Source: Candidatus Zixiibacteriota bacterium (GTDB lineage: Bacteria; Zixibacteria; MSB-5A5; GN15; FEB-12). From it: DNA of 7,405 bases. A model generated the notes under the pieces. That model had not been told where the DNA came from, made no database searches, and worked only from the letters and a program-made list of their open reading frames with translations. This document shows positions 7,195-7,405 of this stretch, piece after piece; the first letter of the stretch is position 1; each line of letters opens with the position of its first letter. The stretch spans positions 1-7,405 of the forward strand of contig JAHIVM010000162.1 of NCBI GenBank assembly GCA_018816665.1, in the 5' to 3' direction. Made by a program: the position numbers and the translations under genes.

Positions 7195-7405
7195 CGGTAC
7201 TGTACCGTCTGGGGACGGCTTTCATCTATGCACTTCTGTATCCGTACGGTCGCATTCGGGCGGCCCTGGGCAGCGTACTCTGGAAAGGGCGGCTGGCCCG
7301 GTCGGAGGGACTCGGTCCGGTTGATATCTGGTTGCATGCGGCATCTGTGGGGGAGGTGAAAGTCGCGGGACATCTGATCAGTTACCTGAACGAACAGCGG
7401 CCGGA
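7191..7405 (+). CDS. waaA: 3-deoxy-D-manno-octulosonic acid (Kdo) transferase, 5' portion (3' end outside window)
   Basis: WaaA (KdtA) is a GT30 glycosyltransferase on the inner face of the cytoplasmic membrane that adds Kdo from CMP-Kdo to lipid IVA, or its equivalent, after LpxB and LpxK. Only 71 codons are visible before the window edge. The first roughly 20 residues (LYRLGTAFIYALLYPYGR) form the usual hydrophobic N-terminal anchor. They are followed by a short basic stretch and the signature IWLHAASVGEVKVA at about 46-59, in which Glu55 matches the catalytic glutamate of the SVGE motif. The start ATG 7191 overlaps the lpxB stop codon as ATGA, typical of translational coupling. Whether the enzyme is mono-, bi- or multifunctional cannot be told from this fragment. 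Identification rests on the anchor, the signature and the neighbouring lpxB. Confidence 0.9.
   Translation, partial: MTVLYRLGTAFIYALLYPYGRIRAALGSVLWKGRLARSEGLGPVDIWLHAASVGEVKVAGHLISYLNEQRP

Noticed and set aside
1..7405. Hidden mobile element, defence island, CRISPR array or tRNA
   Set aside because: No integrase, transposase, terminal repeats, spaced repeats or cloverleaf-like sequence was seen. The genes are collinear, tightly packed and housekeeping in type.

Overview
The window carries six protein-coding genes, all on the + strand, with no sign of a mobile element, CRISPR array or RNA gene. The presence of LpxB and WaaA, both enzymes of lipid A/Kdo assembly, means the host is a diderm (Gram-negative-type) bacterium with lipopolysaccharide or a related lipid A. 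Composition is moderately GC-rich and even, and GTG and TTG starts appear. The gene set and the divergent YchF fit a deltaproteobacterium-like or FCB/candidate-phylum lineage. That placement is an impression and was not tested by any search.

Layout: (1) bases 1-852 hold the 3' part of a YchF/OLA1-type P-loop ATPase, cut by the window edge. (2) A 126-bp gap leads to lon, an ATP-dependent protease of 798 residues if it starts at TTG 979. All its catalytic landmarks are intact. (3) Only 15 bp later comes nnr, a fused NAD(P)H-hydrate epimerase/dehydratase, probably cotranscribed with lon. A bulged hairpin plus T-tract overlaps its stop codon and may end this unit. (4) A 162-bp leader with a pyrimidine-rich tract and a small hairpin precedes a second unit. 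This contains a Gfo/Idh/MocA-family dehydrogenase, then lpxB after 3 bp, then waaA overlapping lpxB by 4 bp and running off the right edge.

Functionally the left half is protein and metabolite maintenance: a ribosome-associated ATPase, a quality-control protease, and repair of hydrated NAD(P)H. The right half is envelope lipid A synthesis: LpxB makes the disaccharide and WaaA adds Kdo. The dehydrogenase packed against lpxB is the most interesting item. It could act on a sugar nucleotide feeding lipid A, as GnnA does for UDP-GlcNAc, but no partner aminotransferase lies in the window. I see no clear previously undescribed system. The observations offered are modest: divergent family motifs, a perfect 10-bp inverted repeat at the start of nnr, start-codon choice in lon, and leader structure before the lipid A unit.
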